Below are positions 17,701 through 28,476 of a stretch of 64,000 bases of DNA, one piece after another. The position numbers and the translations under genes were made by a program. How positions within the stretch are numbered: position 1 is the first letter of the stretch; each line of letters starts with the position of its first letter. A model generated the notes under the pieces. The model did no database searches. It saw nothing but the letters and a program-made list of their open reading frames with translations, and had not been told where the DNA came from. This DNA is from Planctomycetia bacterium (GTDB lineage Bacteria; Planctomycetota; Planctomycetia; Pirellulales; Thermoguttaceae). Location: contig JAUNMR010000011.1 of NCBI GenBank assembly GCA_030537455.1, positions 1 to 64,000 of the forward strand. The letters run 5' to 3'.

Positions 17701-20533
17701 TAAAATGACAAATCTTCTCAAGCTTATAGGCTGGCAGTCCCTTCAATTCAGATTGATTGAGACTCTTCAAGCCTACCCGAAACGCCTTGACGACCATGAC
17801 GGCTCTACTGACGTAGTTTACAACCCTCTTGAACTGCTCCTCGGTTAATTTATTATCTACTTTATCGAGCAAAACACTTACCAGATAGCGTTCAAGATAT
17901 CGCAGAACCATCGCGCACCATTGCCAGCGCCACAGCAAATCCTTCGTTCGCAAGAGATCAGTTAAGCAATTAAACAGATCGTAAAACAAGTCACGACCGG
18001 CGTAATCATAACGTCGCGTGAGTTTTTTAGCGACGCTAAAAGCTGTTTTGAAACAGGAGAAAGCCTCCTCAAAACGCTCTTGTACGATCATACAGGTAGC
18101 GCGAAGCAAGACCACTCTGACCTTGACGCTCAAATCTTCATCGCTCTGGCTTTCGACGTCGCTAATGTCCTCACACAGCGACCAGGCGATTTGTAAGTCC
18201 TTCTCCGCCTTTTGGATTCCGTCTTGAGTTTCAAACAACAGGTAGTTTGCCCTGATCACATGGGCGCCCACAAGCGCGCGTGTATAATCAAGACGACCGT
18301 CTCTGGCCAAGTTTTCACACAATCGTACAGAAGAATCTAAGACAAGTTCCGACAACGGGTTGAATCCCAACTTTGACAGAGTTTCGCAACGAAATCCGAC
18401 ACGCCTATAATCGAGCGCAAGGATAAGTTCGACAATATGCTCATATTCTTCGTCGCCGGAAGGTTCAATGTGTTCATAACACCGCGCGATGAGATTCTGT
18501 ATACGTAGCACAGGAAAGGTGATATCGAACTGTAAACACCAATCGAAGTAGTAATTCAGGAGCGTAGCAAACCAGAGGAATGATTCCGGCTCTGAGGTCG
18601 TAAGCTTAAGCTCGCGAACGTATTCAATTGCCTCGCATAGTGTTACGGCGTAGTCGTACTCCGATTTTAGGGCAAACTTTATCTCTAAGTCGTTCAGACA
18701 ATAGCTAATGAGCGTCGATACGAGCGTGTAGCTCTTATTAGCGCCGGGGAAGGTCTGGAAGATATGTTTGAGCTGCGCCTTAATATCGCGATGCGTGTCT
18801 TCAACCTCCTGCAAACGCCCGGCGCGAAGGTAAGCGTCGGCTTTCAACTCATAAACGCGCTTCATACCCGTGACGTTGGAGGCGAGTTCTTTGACTGTGA
18901 AGTTACGCGCCATGACGTCGAAGGTTGAGTCGGCATAACCGAGCGCTTCGTCAACGCGACCGGCGCTCTGTAACGCGAAACAGTACGTCCGGATGAAGAC
19001 ATAATACGATTGCATAAAGAAACGTTTGCACGTCGAATGACGAGCACGTTCGTCCTCTATGAGTTTGTATACATAATGGCAGACCTCAATGGCAGAGTCG
19101 AAGTCGCCGGTCTGATTGTACATATGCGCCACAACACTGGCGGCGTCAACGATTAGCGTCAAGCCGTCCCGTTCAACGGTCATATTGTACAAGAACGCCC
19201 TGTATTCATTCAACACCGACGTAAGTTGTTCATTGCGTTGCGTTTGCAACAGTGCGAAGCAGTAGACCCTCAAGGCTCGCATGTACATGACGCGCGCGGT
19301 TTTATTCTCGGGAAAATCCTCGTAAAGCTTGCGCGCGCGTTCCACGGCGTTTTCGGAGAAGTTCAAGCACGAAACGTCGTCGTCGTGGAAGTTGGCATAA
19401 TCGGCTAGGGAGATCTGAACATTCAAGAGCAAGTCACGATTGCCCAGCTCGTCGAAGCAATCGTTAAACTCCTCGGTCATAGCGCGCAAAATCGCGCCCG
19501 AACGCTTGAGATAAGTAACGCCAAGATCATAGGCGTCATGTTCGCATAACCAGGCGCTACGCATGTAGAATCGAACGAGGAACAGATAGTTCTGCAGTCT
19601 GTCTTCATAACCACGCTGCGCGAGACGTTCCAGATTTTGCTCCACAGCCTCGTTATGATAGAGCAAAGAAGAAAAGGACGCTATTAACGCTAACTTGAAA
19701 CTCTTGAACTGGTGCGATTCGACACGGTTGCCGTCGTCGTCATATTCATAGACGTCACAGTCGCCGTCGCCGGAGTCAGTGTAGGAGGAAACGACATATT
19801 CGCGTAGCAGTCGGCGTTCATTCTCCTCCTCGTCGCCGTTGAGGAGTTCTTCTTCCTCGTCCTCGTTCAGATCGTCGTCCTGCTCGTAGTCGAATGACGC
19901 TTTGTCCTCGACCTCGGGTTCGTCGTCATAATGTGGGGCGTCGCAAACGTCTGAGGAGCCGTCGTCGTCCAGCGCGCCCTTTGTGTAAGAGATACCGAGC
20001 GCTTGGCACGCCCACTTCGTCATTTTTTGAGCGACAACTGTCCACATATGAGGTTCGTCGGTACGGTTCGACGTACTATCGATTTGCGTACGCCGATCTA
20101 GGCGCTGCGCAACGGCGTCGCATAGCCAGTCGCCCTGCTGGCGCAAACGCTGACTAACCTCTTCATTGGGATTAGAAGGATCCATTTCCCCCACGTCCAA
20201 AGCCGTCGCCTCGCTCGAGCCAATATCGTCCTTACAACGCATTAAGATTTCCTCAAGAGAGCCCTGCTCCTGTAGATCGGCGACTTCATCGGGAAATGCA
20301 CAATCAGACAGTTCGCTCTCCACGGACCATTCTCCCTGCTCGTGCGACTCATTCTTTGAACCGCGATCGTTCGAGTCAGAGTCGTCGTCAGAGTTATCCT
20401 CGGAGTTTTCGCCAGAAAGAAACGCCGTCGCTATGAGGACAGTAGGCAATATAAGAATCCAGAGGGAACACAACGCGTCGGCATTATACACAGTATTGAG
20501 AATCGTATCAAAGTAAAGCGTCATATTATGCAT
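14771..20533 (-). CDS. giant (1920-residue) helical-repeat protein with N-terminal membrane segment and acidic region
   Basis: No named family is recognised. After ATG 20533, chosen because GGGAG lies five bases upstream while the in-frame TTG four codons earlier has none, comes one hydrophobic segment (about residues 20-37, LWILILPTVLIATAFL). A very acidic Asp/Glu/Ser stretch follows (about 40-250). The remaining 1650 residues are almost wholly helical, with TPR-like paired helices (for example AYLRAGRLQEVEDTHRDIKAQL, LAVFLYRLGDIDAARKLLFYIADLA). The protein is therefore probably membrane-tethered with a very long solenoid scaffold. It heads an operon with a membrane protein, the MnmE-like GTPase, the C5-methylase and Vsr. 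No enzymatic motif was seen. A second hydrophobic or catalytic domain may hide in the C-terminal 400 residues, which I cannot assign. Confidence 0.85.
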   Translation of the reverse strand: MHNMTLYFDTILNTVYNADALCSLWILILPTVLIATAFLSGENSEDNSDDDSDSNDRGSKNESHEQGEWSVESELSDCAFPDEVADLQEQGSLEEILMRCKDDIGSSEATALDVGEMDPSNPNEEVSQRLRQQGDWLCDAVAQRLDRRTQIDSTSNRTDEPHMWTVVAQKMTKWACQALGISYTKGALDDDGSSDVCDAPHYDDEPEVEDKASFDYEQDDDLNEDEEEELLNGDEEENERRLLREYVVSSYTDSGDGDCDVYEYDDDGNRVESHQFKSFKLALIASFSSLLYHNEAVEQNLERLAQRGYEDRLQNYLFLVRFYMRSAWLCEHDAYDLGVTYLKRSGAILRAMTEEFNDCFDELGNRDLLLNVQISLADYANFHDDDVSCLNFSENAVERARKLYEDFPENKTARVMYMRALRVYCFALLQTQRNEQLTSVLNEYRAFLYNMTVERDGLTLIVDAASVVAHMYNQTGDFDSAIEVCHYVYKLIEDERARHSTCKRFFMQSYYVFIRTYCFALQSAGRVDEALGYADSTFDVMARNFTVKELASNVTGMKRVYELKADAYLRAGRLQEVEDTHRDIKAQLKHIFQTFPGANKSYTLVSTLISYCLNDLEIKFALKSEYDYAVTLCEAIEYVRELKLTTSEPESFLWFATLLNYYFDWCLQFDITFPVLRIQNLIARCYEHIEPSGDEEYEHIVELILALDYRRVGFRCETLSKLGFNPLSELVLDSSVRLCENLARDGRLDYTRALVGAHVIRANYLLFETQDGIQKAEKDLQIAWSLCEDISDVESQSDEDLSVKVRVVLLRATCMIVQERFEEAFSCFKTAFSVAKKLTRRYDYAGRDLFYDLFNCLTDLLRTKDLLWRWQWCAMVLRYLERYLVSVLLDKVDNKLTEEQFKRVVNYVSRAVMVVKAFRVGLKSLNQSELKGLPAYKLEKICHFKRFVDVSTLARYKPNALSVPSTPDDFVQWSELIKRRRQECQDLCERMRLVDLADLCLFATTKDLFDACFSDLPYYSAELAVFLYRLGDIDAARKLLFYIADLATHILSQYREDLNIAYETFELSTPQARRDAVDKLALLDSQFNPDAAADTPDSDAALKPEVVVAAFDLLENQTNALLVDCDLREDLEYCALTPGATPRLDLANGRFGHDVSNDFYKGTSFAYSYLDKLFLQGETLPQPRLIPEPSEELQTLRTRVELSFRLRILMLKRAKCFWDCQELMPLYGRAVSQFAEWLCSQGRVVEANKLVEELTELLKPNLAISSASSLATMLELWSARYVINRSFPEHDDSQSALNTLMTINSVAGESLHLLDLTVMGGEVGREVWFLYEFAARANLELYRLSDKDEDSEAYFLDAYRYGMAAANLFDRKVCLSDLAQIFADAFKDPKKPMLHFPRLSQAYEPFLTTFLGAYNGIVHVHDAEINNYLGLLTLAIVRGSSYYGLTRSNLRWAIRRIKTLPYVYQDDVALHCGDYFEEMPNAFFDNVGLWDLYGMGELRQLVVNYMRRVIDSFPRPDDPEQDDKYANTRQEMRLSADFYDLVNACENLSDEEIYLAVDRYKQTVAQACDFDPTPLFHAYIDALGQDVEKGLTGRVRTWFRRLRLKARIAKDPTLKELDEKWSALSVRVQNYVLIAQFLPILTVGLERKLRSDSTDVIMIPKTSSNPEDAQALLFRSSFTGDLSLELNDCYERLVRLWNVAPCLTTVDIILPRACNLAATKTLRDFDRYYAGKTFHNDSQSGTSLHRFAFDLSQKVSAFYESSPQSFELMQKDPQASRKILGDAFQNESFVATYASEYLGDSLPPQVFTLRRRVLEEAIRQNCFFLRPHYINMATLELKAQLKQCLGSHNVTEEALNSFVSGLARLCEMTRKLVARGISAKILISDDAVREELENLIQQVRTLCAELHSVDNQREGHDASA

Positions 20534-20712
20534 CGTAACTCCCAATAAATATTGTTATAAGATAAGAGAGGTCAAAAAGGAACGCGTCGCTGTCATGCGT
20601 GGCGCTAAGTTGGGGAATAAAACGTTCCAATTCAACGCTTATCGTCTGCCCTCATGTGTTTCCCGAAAATTTCAAATAGCTTAATCGTATCCCCACGCTG
20701 ACGTCATGGCAT

Positions 20713-20757
20713 AAAAAAACGGTCTGCAGTCGCGCAAAGCGCGTGACAGGAGACCGT
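20713..20757 (-). terminator. intrinsic terminator after yacG
   Basis: On the minus strand a stem with ACGGTCT / AGACCGT at its base and GTCACGCGC / GCGCGAC inside is followed directly by TTTTTTT. It ends the grpE-fmdB-yacG transcript before the promoter region of the giant gene. Confidence 0.9.
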
Positions 20758-20803
20758 ATTAACACGAGATTGTCTCGGCGCGTCAGGTAGTCAACTTTCG
20801 GCG

Positions 20804-21004
20804 CTACTGCGATTGAGAATCATTAGTCGTCCCATCGTCGACGCCAGCGATTTCTCGCTCCAATGCGTCGAGATCGACCGTCTCGATGGAATACTCCTCA
20901 TTGAGCCAGCGCTTAGCGTCGATCATTCTACAACGCTCGCAGCAAAAGGGCAAGGGGGCGTCGCTATCTTGACTGACAGTTTTACCGCAAATCGGACATT
21001 TCAT
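20804..21004 (-). CDS. yacG: DNA gyrase inhibitor YacG-type zinc protein
   Basis: This 66-residue protein has the YacG zinc site CPIC (C3, C6) and FCCERC (C21, C25), followed by DAKRWLNEEY, which matches the family's CxRCxxIDLGxW pattern. In E. coli YacG binds GyrB and blocks DNA binding by gyrase. Length is typical. It follows the FmdB-like gene by 46 bases and ends in an acidic, Ser/Asp-rich tail. A zinc-ribbon regulator role is secure; gyrase inhibition in this organism is inferred. Confidence 0.85.
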   Translation of the reverse strand: MKCPICGKTVSQDSDAPLPFCCERCRMIDAKRWLNEEYSIETVDLDALEREIAGVDDGTTNDSQSQ

Positions 21005-21050
21005 AGTAGAGCTCCGGTTTGAATTTCAAGAGGGTTGCGCCGTGGCGCGA

Positions 21051-21374
21051 CTATTTTGCCTTGTCAGAGGACTTGCCGACGTCAGCGGAGGGAGTAGAGG
21101 CAGAAGCCTCAGTTTTGCCCTCTTTTGCCGCGTGGCTCGTGGTTTCCTGCGAGGACTCGTGCGATTCGCTCGAGCCGGTCGACGCGTTGTGACCTTTGTA
21201 GTCGGTGCAATAGAAGCCGGTACCCTTGAAGAGAATGCCAACGCCCCCGCTAATGAGGCGATGCAGTTTCTTCGCGCCACATTGGGGGCAGACCTCTAAA
21301 GGATCTGCCGTCATTGACTGAAAAACCTCGATATTCTCCTGACAACCGTCGCAATGGTATTCATAAGTTGGCAT
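21051..21374 (-). CDS. FmdB-family zinc-ribbon protein
   Basis: The 107-residue product begins MPTYEYHCDGC, the diagnostic start of the FmdB regulatory-protein family, with the zinc ligands C8, C11, C29 and C32 (CPQC). The ISGG...GFYCTDY segment follows, then a Ser/Glu/Lys-rich disordered tail. Members are small and often annotated as putative regulators; no biochemical function is established. ATG 21374 was preferred over the GTG two codons upstream because it restores the conserved N-terminus and has AAGG 7 bases upstream. It lies between grpE and yacG. Confidence 0.88.
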   Translation of the reverse strand: MPTYEYHCDGCQENIEVFQSMTADPLEVCPQCGAKKLHRLISGGVGILFKGTGFYCTDYKGHNASTGSSESHESSQETTSHAAKEGKTEASASTPSADVGKSSDKAK

Positions 21375-21461
21375 AATCACGCCTTAAACGAGCGCGTCGT
21401 AGAATTGCATACGCCCTTTTCGACGCGCGAGGTCAAGGGCGCATGATATAAGCGCAACGCG

Positions 21462-22076
21462 TTACTCTTGTGTGGCAGTCGCGTCGGTAGGCGCTACAGA
21501 AATAACCACTTGCGCGGCGCGCACAACGCGTTCGTGCAGTGTAAAACCGGCCTTGACCTCGTAAATTACGGTATTGGGCGGATAATCCGCGCTGGGCATT
21601 GTGGAGATCGACTCGTGAAAATTCGGGTCGAACGGCTGATGGAGCGCGTCGATCTTTTTAATACCGTTGCGTTCGAGAATGGCGAGGAAATCGTCGTAAA
21701 CCATTTTGACGCCGGTCATAACGGCTTGACCGTTATTCTCAGGGTCTTTGATCGTGAGAGCCAAGGCGAGGTTATCGAGCGCAGGCAGAATGGCGCGCGC
21801 TAGATCAATGGAGGCGTATTTACGTTCCTCCTGCTGCAGACGATTGGTTCGCGCGCGGTAGTTTTCAAGTTCAGCGAGCGCGCGCAGACCACGATCCTCC
21901 GCTTGCGCAAGTTTGCCCTTGAGGTCGTTATACTCTGCGACGGTAATCGTCATGGTTTCCTCTTCGACGTTTTCATCGTTCGCGTCGGCGTCCTGAAGGT
22001 CGCTTTCGTTAAACTGAATCACGTCGTCGAGGTTCTCGAGGTTATCAGGGTTGAATTGGTCTTCGTTATTAGTCAT
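21462..22076 (-). CDS. grpE: GrpE nucleotide exchange factor
   Basis: This 204-residue co-chaperone exchanges ADP for ATP on DnaK. After an acidic, disordered N-terminus comes the long GrpE coiled coil (about 50-110, with AELENYRARTNR). The beta-wing domain follows, with HQPFDPNFHESIS and GFTLHERVVRAAQVVIS, the family's C-terminal signature. AGGAG sits six bases before ATG 22076, next to a small hairpin. It lies downstream of dnaJ; dnaK itself is not in the window. Confidence 0.95.
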   Translation of the reverse strand: MTNNEDQFNPDNLENLDDVIQFNESDLQDADANDENVEEETMTITVAEYNDLKGKLAQAEDRGLRALAELENYRARTNRLQQEERKYASIDLARAILPALDNLALALTIKDPENNGQAVMTGVKMVYDDFLAILERNGIKKIDALHQPFDPNFHESISTMPSADYPPNTVIYEVKAGFTLHERVVRAAQVVISVAPTDATATQE

Positions 22077-22088
22077 CGCCGCTCCTAA

Positions 22089-22103
22089 GACTCCGCTGGA
22101 GTC
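22089..22103 (-). promoter_or_regulatory. small hairpin beside the grpE ribosome-binding site
   Basis: GACTCC-AGC-GGAGTC forms a 6-bp stem with a 3-base loop. It lies three bases before the AGGAG of grpE on the minus strand. It could affect translation initiation, but it could also be chance. Confidence 0.3.
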
Positions 22104-22229
22104 GTAAATAGGTTTGGACTGAAAAATTAATGTTTAAGCATTTCAGCGTAGCGAGGCGTGACAACGCAGCGCGCTGAAAAGGTTTAGGGGGACAAGTCGT
22201 GAGCAATGCGTCAGTCACGCTACGCCGGG

Positions 22230-23426
22230 TCAGGCTTTCTTTTCGCCCTTGTCAGACTGTTCCTCTTTTTTTGCGTCTTTTTTTCCAGACTTGTCCCCAG
22301 GAAAAAAATCCCGCACAAATCCACGTAGGGTCTGACCGAAGGATTTGCGTTGTGTGAGAACCGAATCGCCCTCGTATTCCGCGAGTTTACGCAGAATTGC
22401 GGCGTGTTCCGGCGAGACCTTTTTCGGAACTTCGATTTGGAACTGAATTAGCAGGTCGCCCGCGGTATTGCGTCTTGGCGTGGGCATACCGCGTCCGCGC
22501 AATCTTAGGACGTCGCCATTTTGAGTTCCAGCGGGTATTTTGATCTTTTCCACGCCGTCGAGGGTAGGCGCTTCAATTTCCGCGCCAAGCGCGGCCTGGG
22601 CGTAGCCAATGGGTATCTGGCAAATGAGATCCTGTCCTTCACGATAGAAGAACGGGTGTTTTTCGATTTGAATAATGACGTAGCAATCTCCAGGGGCGCC
22701 ACCGTTGGAAGAATGATCACCTCCGCCGGGAATGCGTAATTTCATACCGCTATCGACTCCGGGTGGAATCGTAACGTCGCATTTAACTTCTTTTGGGGTG
22801 AGACCGGCTCCGTGGCACGTTGGGCACGGGTCGGTAATTACCACGCCGCGCCCGCCGCATTTCGGACAGGTACGCTGAATGGAAAACACACCGCTGGATT
22901 GCTGAATACGACCGGCTCCGCCACAATAGCGACAGGTCGTCGGCTGAGTTCCAGCCTTAGCGCCGCTACCGCCACAGGCGCTACAGACCTCGCGACGACG
23001 ATAACGAACTTCTTTCTTAACGCCCTTGGCGGCCTCGTGCAAGTCGATCGTCACGCGACAGCGCACGTCTGCGCCTTGACGAGCGCGAGTCTGACCACCG
23101 CCGCCCCCGCCGAAGATATCGCCGAAAATATCGCCAAAGACGCTACTGAAACCGCCAAAAATATCGCCGACGTTATCGAAACCGGCGCCGGCGCCGCCTT
23201 GCAGACCGGCGCGACCATATCGGTCGTAAATTTCCTTTTTCTGCGCGTCGCTGAGAACTTCATAGGCTTCGGCACAGAGTTTAAACTTTTCGACCGCTTC
23301 AGCGTTTCCGGGATTGCGATCGGGGTGATATCGAAGCGCCATCTTGCGGTATGCGGCTTTAATTTCGTCCGCAGAGGCGGTGCGTTCGATTTCTAAAACA
23401 TCGTAATAGTCGATTTCTTCGGCCAT
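22230..23426 (-). CDS. dnaJ: chaperone protein DnaJ (Hsp40)
   Basis: This 398-residue type I J-protein stimulates the ATPase of DnaK and delivers substrates. It has a J domain (about 5-70) with HPD at 34-36, a Gly/Phe-rich linker ([16 protein letters not shown]), and four zinc-binding repeats ([32 protein letters not shown]). The C-terminal substrate-binding domains follow, then a Lys/Asp-rich tail. AGGA lies 9 bases before ATG 23426. It follows the second groEL after a terminator and precedes grpE. Confidence 0.96.
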   Translation of the reverse strand: MAEEIDYYDVLEIERTASADEIKAAYRKMALRYHPDRNPGNAEAVEKFKLCAEAYEVLSDAQKKEIYDRYGRAGLQGGAGAGFDNVGDIFGGFSSVFGDIFGDIFGGGGGGQTRARQGADVRCRVTIDLHEAAKGVKKEVRYRRREVCSACGGSGAKAGTQPTTCRYCGGAGRIQQSSGVFSIQRTCPKCGGRGVVITDPCPTCHGAGLTPKEVKCDVTIPPGVDSGMKLRIPGGGDHSSNGGAPGDCYVIIQIEKHPFFYREGQDLICQIPIGYAQAALGAEIEAPTLDGVEKIKIPAGTQNGDVLRLRGRGMPTPRRNTAGDLLIQFQIEVPKKVSPEHAAILRKLAEYEGDSVLTQRKSFGQTLRGFVRDFFPGDKSGKKDAKKEEQSDKGEKKA

Positions 23427-23507
23427 AAGTCGAGTCCTAGTGAAGATGGAACAAGCCGACGCACAGCGCGTAGGGTAAAGACATGACCCTCGAGGAGGCG
23501 CTCGAGC

Positions 23508-23548
23508 CTTAAAGAAAACCGGCGCGACGAAAGCTCGTGCGCCGGTTT
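23508..23548 (-). terminator. intrinsic terminator of the second groEL
   Basis: AAACCGGCGC pairs perfectly with GCGCCGGTTT, and CGT/ACG extends the stem past one bulge. On the minus strand the stem is followed by TTTTCTTTAA. It separates groEL from dnaJ. Confidence 0.85.
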
Positions 23549-23592
23549 GTCAGGGAAGCACGCCAGAGGCGTTCAGCGCAGTATTACGCTAA

Positions 23593-25646
<2,054 letters not shown>

Positions 25647-25749
25647 TTTAATCCTCTCAATATATGTATGGTTTTGATTTTCGTTAGGTTAGGCGCGTCG
25701 TCATGCGCGACGACGCGCGTTTAAAAATCGGCGATGGTTTCGACTTGGC

Positions 25750-27402
25750 TTAGAAGCCGCCCATACCGCCCATGCCGCCCATACCGCCCATGGCGTTGGG
25801 ATCTGGAGCGGGCGCTTCTTCTTTTGGGATTTCGGTGAGCAGGCAAGAGGTGGTCAGTAGCAGGCCGGCAACGCTCGCGGCGTTTTGTAGCGCGGTTCTA
25901 GCGACTTTCGCCGGGTCAATCACGCCCGCTTCCACCAAATCGCAGTATTGGTCTTTATCGGCGTCGTAACCGAAGTTCTTATCGGGGTTCTGACGCACGC
26001 GATTGATAACGACGGAGCCTTCGACGCCGGCGTTTTTGGCGATTTCGCGAATCGGCGATTCCAGGGCGCGACGCACGATTTGCACGCCGTAGACCTCGTC
26101 TCCTTGCGCGTCAACGTCATTGAGCGCCTCGGCCGCGCGCAGTAGCGCGACGCCGCCGCCGGGCACAACGCCCTCTTCCAGCGCGGCCTTAGTTGCGGCC
26201 TGAGCGTCTTCGAAGAGGTACTTGCGCTCTTTGAGTTCCGACTCCGTCGCCGCGCCGACGTTAATACGCGCCACGCCGCCGGCGAGTTTCGCCAGACGCT
26301 CTTGGAGCTTCTCTTTGTCGTAAGAGCTGGTGGTGGTTTCGATTTCAGCGCGAATTTGAGAGGCGCGCGCGTCGATATCTTCTTTCTTGCCAGCGCCGCC
26401 GACGATCGTGGTCGTCTCGCCGGTCACGACAATCTTCTTAGCGCGACCAAGGTCGCTCACGGTCACCGCGTCGAGTTTAACGCCGAGGTCTTTATAGACC
26501 GCTGTGGCGCCGGTGAGAACCGCGATATCGCCGAGCATAGCCTTACGACGATCGCCGTAGCCGGGCGCTTTGACGGCGCAAACGCTCAGGATACCGCGCA
26601 GTTTATTCACCACGAGGGTCGCGAGCGCTTCGCCTTCGATATCTTCGGCGATAATCATGAGCGGACGGCTCTGCTTAGAGATCGCTTCCAATAGCGGCAC
26701 AAGAGATTTCGCAGTGGAGATTTTGTCTTCGAAGACCAGCACGAGCGCGTCTTCCAATTCGACCTTTTGATCGTCGACATTGGTGACAAAGTGAGGGGAA
26801 AGATACCCGCGGTCGAACTGCATGCCTTCCACGACGTCGACGTAGGTGTCGAACTGCTTGCCTTCTTCGACGGTGATGACGCCGTTTTTGCCGACTTTCA
26901 GAAAGGCGTCAGCGAGGATTTGCCCGATTTTCGGGTCGTTATTACCGGCGATCGTGGCGACTTGAGCGATTTCTTTTTTGCTCTTATCGTTCACGGGAGT
27001 CGCTTGTTTGTCGATAAATTCGCCAACGACTTCCGCGGCCTTTTGCACGCCGCGCGCCAGCGCCATGGGGTCGGCGCCGGAGGCGGTCATTTTAAGACCT
27101 TCCAGATAGATCGCCTCGGCCAGCACGGTCGCAGTCGTCGTGCCGTCGCCGGCGGCTTGATTGGTTTTAGAAGCGGCTTGTTTGACGAGTTGAGCGCCGA
27201 GGTTCTCTTCGGGGTCTTCTAGATCAATGTCTTCCGCGACGGTCACGCCGTCTTTGGTCACTTTTGGGGAGCCCCATCCTTTATCCAAAACGACATTACG
27301 TCCTCTGGGACCCAATGTGCTTTTTACAGCGCGAGCCAACTTCGTGACGCCCTCGGCAATGGGACGACGAGCGGCGTCGTCAAACGACATTTTCTTTGCC
27401 AC
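25750..27402 (-). CDS. groEL: 60 kDa chaperonin GroEL, copy with GGM tail
   Basis: This 550-residue GroEL heads the chaperonin operon. It has [31 protein letters not shown] and [14 protein letters not shown], and ends in four GGM/GGF repeats typical of the housekeeping chaperonin. The start is GTG 27402 ([13 protein letters not shown]), because a perfect AAGGAG lies nine bases upstream. The in-frame extension beyond it overlaps that site, and the ATG three codons later would shorten the conserved N-terminus. A long leader with a 24-base inverted repeat lies upstream. Confidence 0.97.
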   Translation of the reverse strand: MAKKMSFDDAARRPIAEGVTKLARAVKSTLGPRGRNVVLDKGWGSPKVTKDGVTVAEDIDLEDPEENLGAQLVKQAASKTNQAAGDGTTTATVLAEAIYLEGLKMTASGADPMALARGVQKAAEVVGEFIDKQATPVNDKSKKEIAQVATIAGNNDPKIGQILADAFLKVGKNGVITVEEGKQFDTYVDVVEGMQFDRGYLSPHFVTNVDDQKVELEDALVLVFEDKISTAKSLVPLLEAISKQSRPLMIIAEDIEGEALATLVVNKLRGILSVCAVKAPGYGDRRKAMLGDIAVLTGATAVYKDLGVKLDAVTVSDLGRAKKIVVTGETTTIVGGAGKKEDIDARASQIRAEIETTTSSYDKEKLQERLAKLAGGVARINVGAATESELKERKYLFEDAQAATKAALEEGVVPGGGVALLRAAEALNDVDAQGDEVYGVQIVRRALESPIREIAKNAGVEGSVVINRVRQNPDKNFGYDADKDQYCDLVEAGVIDPAKVARTALQNAASVAGLLLTTSCLLTEIPKEEAPAPDPNAMGGMGGMGGMGGF

Positions 27403-27985
27403 AGCGGAATACTCCTTATATAACTTATCAACCAAAGTTCACTAACGCCTAAGAGTCGAAAGCGCCGAACGCGTACCGCGAACGACGTGCGCGACTCAGG
27501 CGCGCGAACGTGTTTTTATTTGCGTTCAAATGCTCTGTGGCACAAATGTGCACAGAGATCGCTAAATACATAGCAAATTAGGCGCCAAATAAAAAAGCTT
27601 GGGATTTTTCGCTTGATTATCACAATATGACCGCGTATAACTGCGCAAGTTACGCGTTCTACGCGAACCGAATTGCCCCCAAGCGTGACGCGACTGGCGT
27701 CAAATTGGCAGGCGTTCCTGGTCAGAAGCGTTAGACCATTATAACCGGGTGCAAGGAGATGGTCTAGCGCCGTCCTTGGCGTCGTAGCGTAGTTTTTTCA
27801 TGACGCAAGAGTCGTCTACTCTAACCGTCGCGTGAGAAAGACATAATTCGAGAGTTACAAGCGCGTTCAAGGGACAAAATGCATTCAGAGCTAAATTGGC
27901 TCTACCAATATTTTGAAAACTAATAAAGAAACTATGCAACGTAGACGTCAGCGTAAAACGAGCTATGTGACGTAAAAACAGCTTA
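27403..27985. other. leader/promoter region of the chaperonin operon
   Basis: 583 bases without a supported gene. It holds the groEL ribosome-binding site, the inverted repeat at 27533-27557 and AT-rich tracts at 27510-27530 and 27580-27625. No CIRCE element (TTAGCACTC-N9-GAGTGCTAA) was found. A minus-strand frame at 27739-28044 overlaps the end of spoVG and has no signature. Confidence 0.5.
27533..27557 (-). promoter_or_regulatory. inverted repeat upstream of groEL, candidate heat-shock operator
   Basis: CTCTGTG and CACA pair with TGTGCACAGAG to give an 11-bp stem with one bulged G and an AA centre. The element lies about 130 bases before the groEL start. It is the only strong dyad in this leader, so it is a candidate operator or RNA thermosensor in place of CIRCE. 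Confidence 0.45.
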
Positions 27986-28426
27986 TTAGTCGGCGTCGGG
28001 AAAATCTTCGTCGAATCTCTGTACCGCGCCGCCGTTGCGCACACGCTCCAGTTCCGCTTCGTAAGCCTTGATAATCACGTTGTGAACCAATTCGCGGCAT
28101 TCAGAATTAATCGGATGCACGACGTCAACGTAGATACTACGCGATTGAGAAGCGTCCGGGGTCACGTGAGCGCGTACGCTGTAACTGAGCGCCGCGCCGC
28201 ATTGGGTACAAAAGCGAGAGGTCACTGAATTCTTTTGTCGACATACCGCGCAACGAAATGTCAGTTTACGACTAGGCATGGCTACGAAGTAACCCTGAGT
28301 CCCTTGAAGAACCCTCAAATCGCGAACTACAAACATATCGTCGAAGGTTATAGAGCAAAAGGCCTTCAGACGCTGGGATTCGTCTTGTTCATTAAGAAGT
28401 TTGATCCGAACTTCCGTAATTTCCAT
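27986..28426 (-). CDS. spoVG: SpoVG-family protein with inserted zinc ribbon
   Basis: This 146-residue protein carries the SpoVG core in two parts. The N-terminal half (MEITEVRIKL, KAFCSITFDD, FVVRDLRVLQG, FVAMPSRK) and the C-terminal half (HPINSECRELVHNVIIKAYEAEL) are separated by about 50 residues with C59, C62, C73 and C76 (CAVC, CTQC). In usual SpoVG, about 95 residues long, MPSRK is followed almost directly by the HPIN motif. SpoVG proteins in Bacillus, Listeria and Staphylococcus are RNA- or DNA-binding regulators. The gene is 50 bases downstream of ispE, echoing the ispE-purR-yabJ-spoVG order of Bacillus. The zinc ribbon may add nucleic-acid specificity (inference). Confidence 0.9.
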   Translation of the reverse strand: MEITEVRIKLLNEQDESQRLKAFCSITFDDMFVVRDLRVLQGTQGYFVAMPSRKLTFRCAVCRQKNSVTSRFCTQCGAALSYSVRAHVTPDASQSRSIYVDVVHPINSECRELVHNVIIKAYEAELERVRNGGAVQRFDEDFPDAD

Positions 28427-28476
28427 GATACATCAATCAATTGGTAAGCGCCTAAGAGCGCGCTTAGGCGTAGTCG

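Noticed and set aside
27403..27985. CIRCE heat-shock operator upstream of groEL
   Set aside because: No TTAGCACTC-N9-GAGTGCTAA or close variant was found.
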